From CAZQAA01 sp964591255 (GTDB lineage: Bacteria > Desulfobacterota > DSM-4660 > Desulfatiglandales > Desulfatiglandaceae): 6,170 nucleotides of DNA. The DNA is taken from positions 1 to 6,170 of the forward strand of contig CAZQAA010000024.1 of NCBI GenBank assembly GCA_964591255.1. Direction: 5' to 3'. A program made the position numbers and the translations under genes. This document shows positions 4,861 through 6,170 of the stretch, in pieces. The notes under the pieces were generated by a model. That model saw nothing but the letters and a program-made list of their open reading frames with translations, was not told the DNA's origin and did no database searches. Numbering within the stretch: the stretch's first letter is position 1; each line of letters begins with the position of its first letter.

Positions 4861-5723
4861 CCCATACTGACCTGCTGAAATCGAATATACAAGCCCATAT
4901 GAGACCAAAAAAGAGATTGGGGCAACACTTTCTTGTCAAGGACAGCATAATTCAGGAAATAATAGGACGTTCCGGTTTCGGTGCATCCGATTTGATTGTG
5001 GAAATAGGCCCCGGACTCGGGGCACTTACTCTGCCATTAGCCAGATCCGTAAAACAGATAATAGCCGTTGAAAAGGACAGTAATCTAGTAGACCTGCTCA
5101 AGAAAAAGCTGGTCCGGACGGGGATCCAAAATGTAACTGTTGTTAATCACGATATCCTAAAGTGGGATTTTCACCAAGCAAAACCTTTCCATTCATCCAG
5201 GCTCCATGTCATTGGAAACCTTCCATATAATATTTCTTCGCCTTTATTAAAAAAGCTCGTAGAAAATAAAATGTTCATAGACAGGGCAGTACTCATGTTG
5301 CAGGAAGAAGTAGCACGAAGGCTCACAGCATCCCCCTGTGAGAAGGCATATGGGGCATTAACTCTCCTGATTCGATACCACGCACATACTGTTACTTTGC
5401 TGGAGGTGCCAAAAGAGGCATTCTATCCAAAGCCAAAGATAAACTCAGCGGTTGTAGAGCTTGACTTTGAACAACAATATCCCGACATATCGGTTCGGGA
5501 AAAAGATTTCAGCAAAGTGGTAAAGGGGGCTTTTGCGCATCGGAGAAAAACAATCTTAAACTCTTTAAAGGGTTCAAACGCATCCTTTGACCGGGCAACG
5601 CTTTTATATGCAATGAAAAAATGTACAATAGATCCAAAAAGACGTGCTGAAACACTCCATATGGATGAATTCCTTCGCCTTGCCTCGGTCCTTTCATTGA
5701 CAAAAGCCCGTGGTAAATGTTAA
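4857..5723 (+). CDS. rsmA: 16S rRNA (adenine1518-N6/adenine1519-N6)-dimethyltransferase
   Basis: The product is 288 residues. RsmA (KsgA) uses S-adenosylmethionine to dimethylate two adjacent adenines in the helix 45 loop of 16S rRNA, a late step in small-subunit assembly. Seen in order are the family N-terminus RPKKRLGQHFL (16-26), SAM motif I VEIGPGLGALT (48-58), the acidic ribose-binding position in AVEKD (70-74), HDI (98-100), catalytic motif IV GNLPYNISSPLL (120-131), LMLQEEVARRL (146-156), YGALTLL (165-171), VPKEAFYPKPKINSAVV (184-200) and the C-terminal AFAHRRKTILNSLKG (225-239). Start TTG 4857 is supported by AGAGGAG 9 nt upstream; ATG 4899 would give a 274-residue protein that also keeps all motifs. 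The start overlaps the DUF2062 stop by 4 nt. No terminator is seen before panC. Confidence 0.97.
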   Translation: MTHTDLLKSNIQAHMRPKKRLGQHFLVKDSIIQEIIGRSGFGASDLIVEIGPGLGALTLPLARSVKQIIAVEKDSNLVDLLKKKLVRTGIQNVTVVNHDILKWDFHQAKPFHSSRLHVIGNLPYNISSPLLKKLVENKMFIDRAVLMLQEEVARRLTASPCEKAYGALTLLIRYHAHTVTLLEVPKEAFYPKPKINSAVVELDFEQQYPDISVREKDFSKVVKGAFAHRRKTILNSLKGSNASFDRATLLYAMKKCTIDPKRRAETLHMDEFLRLASVLSLTKARGKC

Positions 5724-5765
5724 TTTTATTGGTTTAAAAATATCTTTTCACAGGTACCATCAGGA

Positions 5766-6170
5766 ATGGAGATTATAAAAACTGTCAAGTTAATGCAAAG
5801 TACTTCTAAGCGATTAAGATCATCAGATCATAAATTGGCTTTGGTTCCCACAATGGGCTTTTTTCACGAGGGCCACTTAGAGCTCATGCGTGTTGCCAAA
5901 AGACATTGCAATGATTTGATAGTAAGTATTTTTGTGAATCCTATGCAATTCGGACCCTCAGAAGATTACGAAGTATACCCACGAGATATAAAGGGAGACC
6001 TGGAAAAAGCATACAAGGTGGGTGCCGATATTATATTTATGCCGCCGGCCGAGGAGATATACCCTGACGGTTTCCAAACAAAAGTCCTTGTAAAAAATAT
6101 CACCCAACACCTATGTGGCATCTCAAGGCCTACTCATTTTGTAGGTGTTACCACCGTGGTGGCCAAGCTG
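5766..6170 (+). CDS. panC: Pantothenate synthetase, N-terminal part (3' end outside window)
   Basis: The frame is open from ATG 5766 to the window end, giving the first 135 residues of a protein usually near 280. PanC joins pantoate and beta-alanine with ATP, through pantoyl-adenylate, to make pantothenate, the precursor of coenzyme A, in the cytoplasm. Visible motifs are the N-terminal VPTMGFFHEGHLELM (27-41) with the HxGH nucleotide-binding signature H34/H37, SIFVNPMQFGPSEDYEVYPRD (54-74 region), the beta-alanine/pantoate region PDGFQTKV (100-107), and LCGISRPTHFVGVTTVVAKL (116-135). All are intact. AGGA abuts the ATG directly, too close for a good ribosome site; CAGGT about 10 nt upstream is an alternative. 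The 42-nt gap after rsmA has neither a hairpin terminator nor a convincing promoter, so readthrough from rsmA is plausible. Confidence 0.97.
   Translation, partial: MEIIKTVKLMQSTSKRLRSSDHKLALVPTMGFFHEGHLELMRVAKRHCNDLIVSIFVNPMQFGPSEDYEVYPRDIKGDLEKAYKVGADIIFMPPAEEIYPDGFQTKVLVKNITQHLCGISRPTHFVGVTTVVAKL

Noticed and set aside
5724..5765. Terminator or promoter between rsmA and panC
   Set aside because: The gap is AT-rich but holds no stem-loop with a following T-run and no -35/-10 pair at acceptable spacing.

Overview
The window is a dense run of eight recognisable genes, all on the + strand: pdxJ (3' part), acpS, tsaE, lysC, a comEA-like gene, tsaD, a DUF2062 membrane protein gene, rsmA (ksgA) and panC (5' part). 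That is nine loci counting both partial end genes. Base composition is moderate to slightly AT-rich. The pdxJ-acpS pair is typical of Proteobacteria and relatives. My recollection is that pdxJ-acpS-(nnrD)-tsaE-lysC and tsaD-DUF2062-rsmA neighbourhoods occur in sulfate-reducing Desulfobacterota (former Deltaproteobacteria). I therefore suggest a Desulfobacterota chromosome, as an inference from gene order and protein style and not a proven assignment.

Layout. Bases 1-1397 hold pdxJ, acpS and tsaE almost back to back, with gaps of 3 and 5 nt. They end in tandem TAA stops. Bases 1398-1546 are the only sizeable non-coding gap (149 nt). It contains an 11-nt-phased direct repeat and an interrupted dyad that could fold into a hairpin just ahead of lysC. 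From 1547 to 5723, lysC, comEA-like, tsaD, DUF2062 and rsmA form a tightly overlapping block: about 23 nt lysC/comEA-like, 1 nt TAATG comEA-like/tsaD, 10 nt tsaD/DUF2062 and 4 nt TTGA DUF2062/rsmA. This suggests one mRNA with translational coupling. After a 42-nt gap without a visible terminator, panC starts and runs off the window.

Roles. The genes mix cofactor synthesis (pyridoxal phosphate, 4'-phosphopantetheine transfer, pantothenate), translation quality (tsaE and tsaD for tRNA t6A, rsmA for 16S rRNA A1518/A1519 dimethylation) and aspartate-family amino acid synthesis (lysC). Two envelope proteins are added: a membrane-anchored SLBB + helix-hairpin-helix ComEA-like DNA-binding protein and a DUF2062 protein. 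PanC makes pantothenate, whose derivative AcpS attaches to acyl carrier protein, so the two ends of the block share the CoA/4'-phosphopantetheine route.

This is mostly a conserved housekeeping region. I see no mobile element, CRISPR array, tRNA, rRNA, toxin-antitoxin or defence system. The points most worth a second look are the two-domain ComEA-like protein with its homopolymer tracts, a possible internal translation start in lysC for a separate regulatory subunit, the lysC leader structure, and the Asp-for-Glu changes in the N-terminal motif of TsaD.
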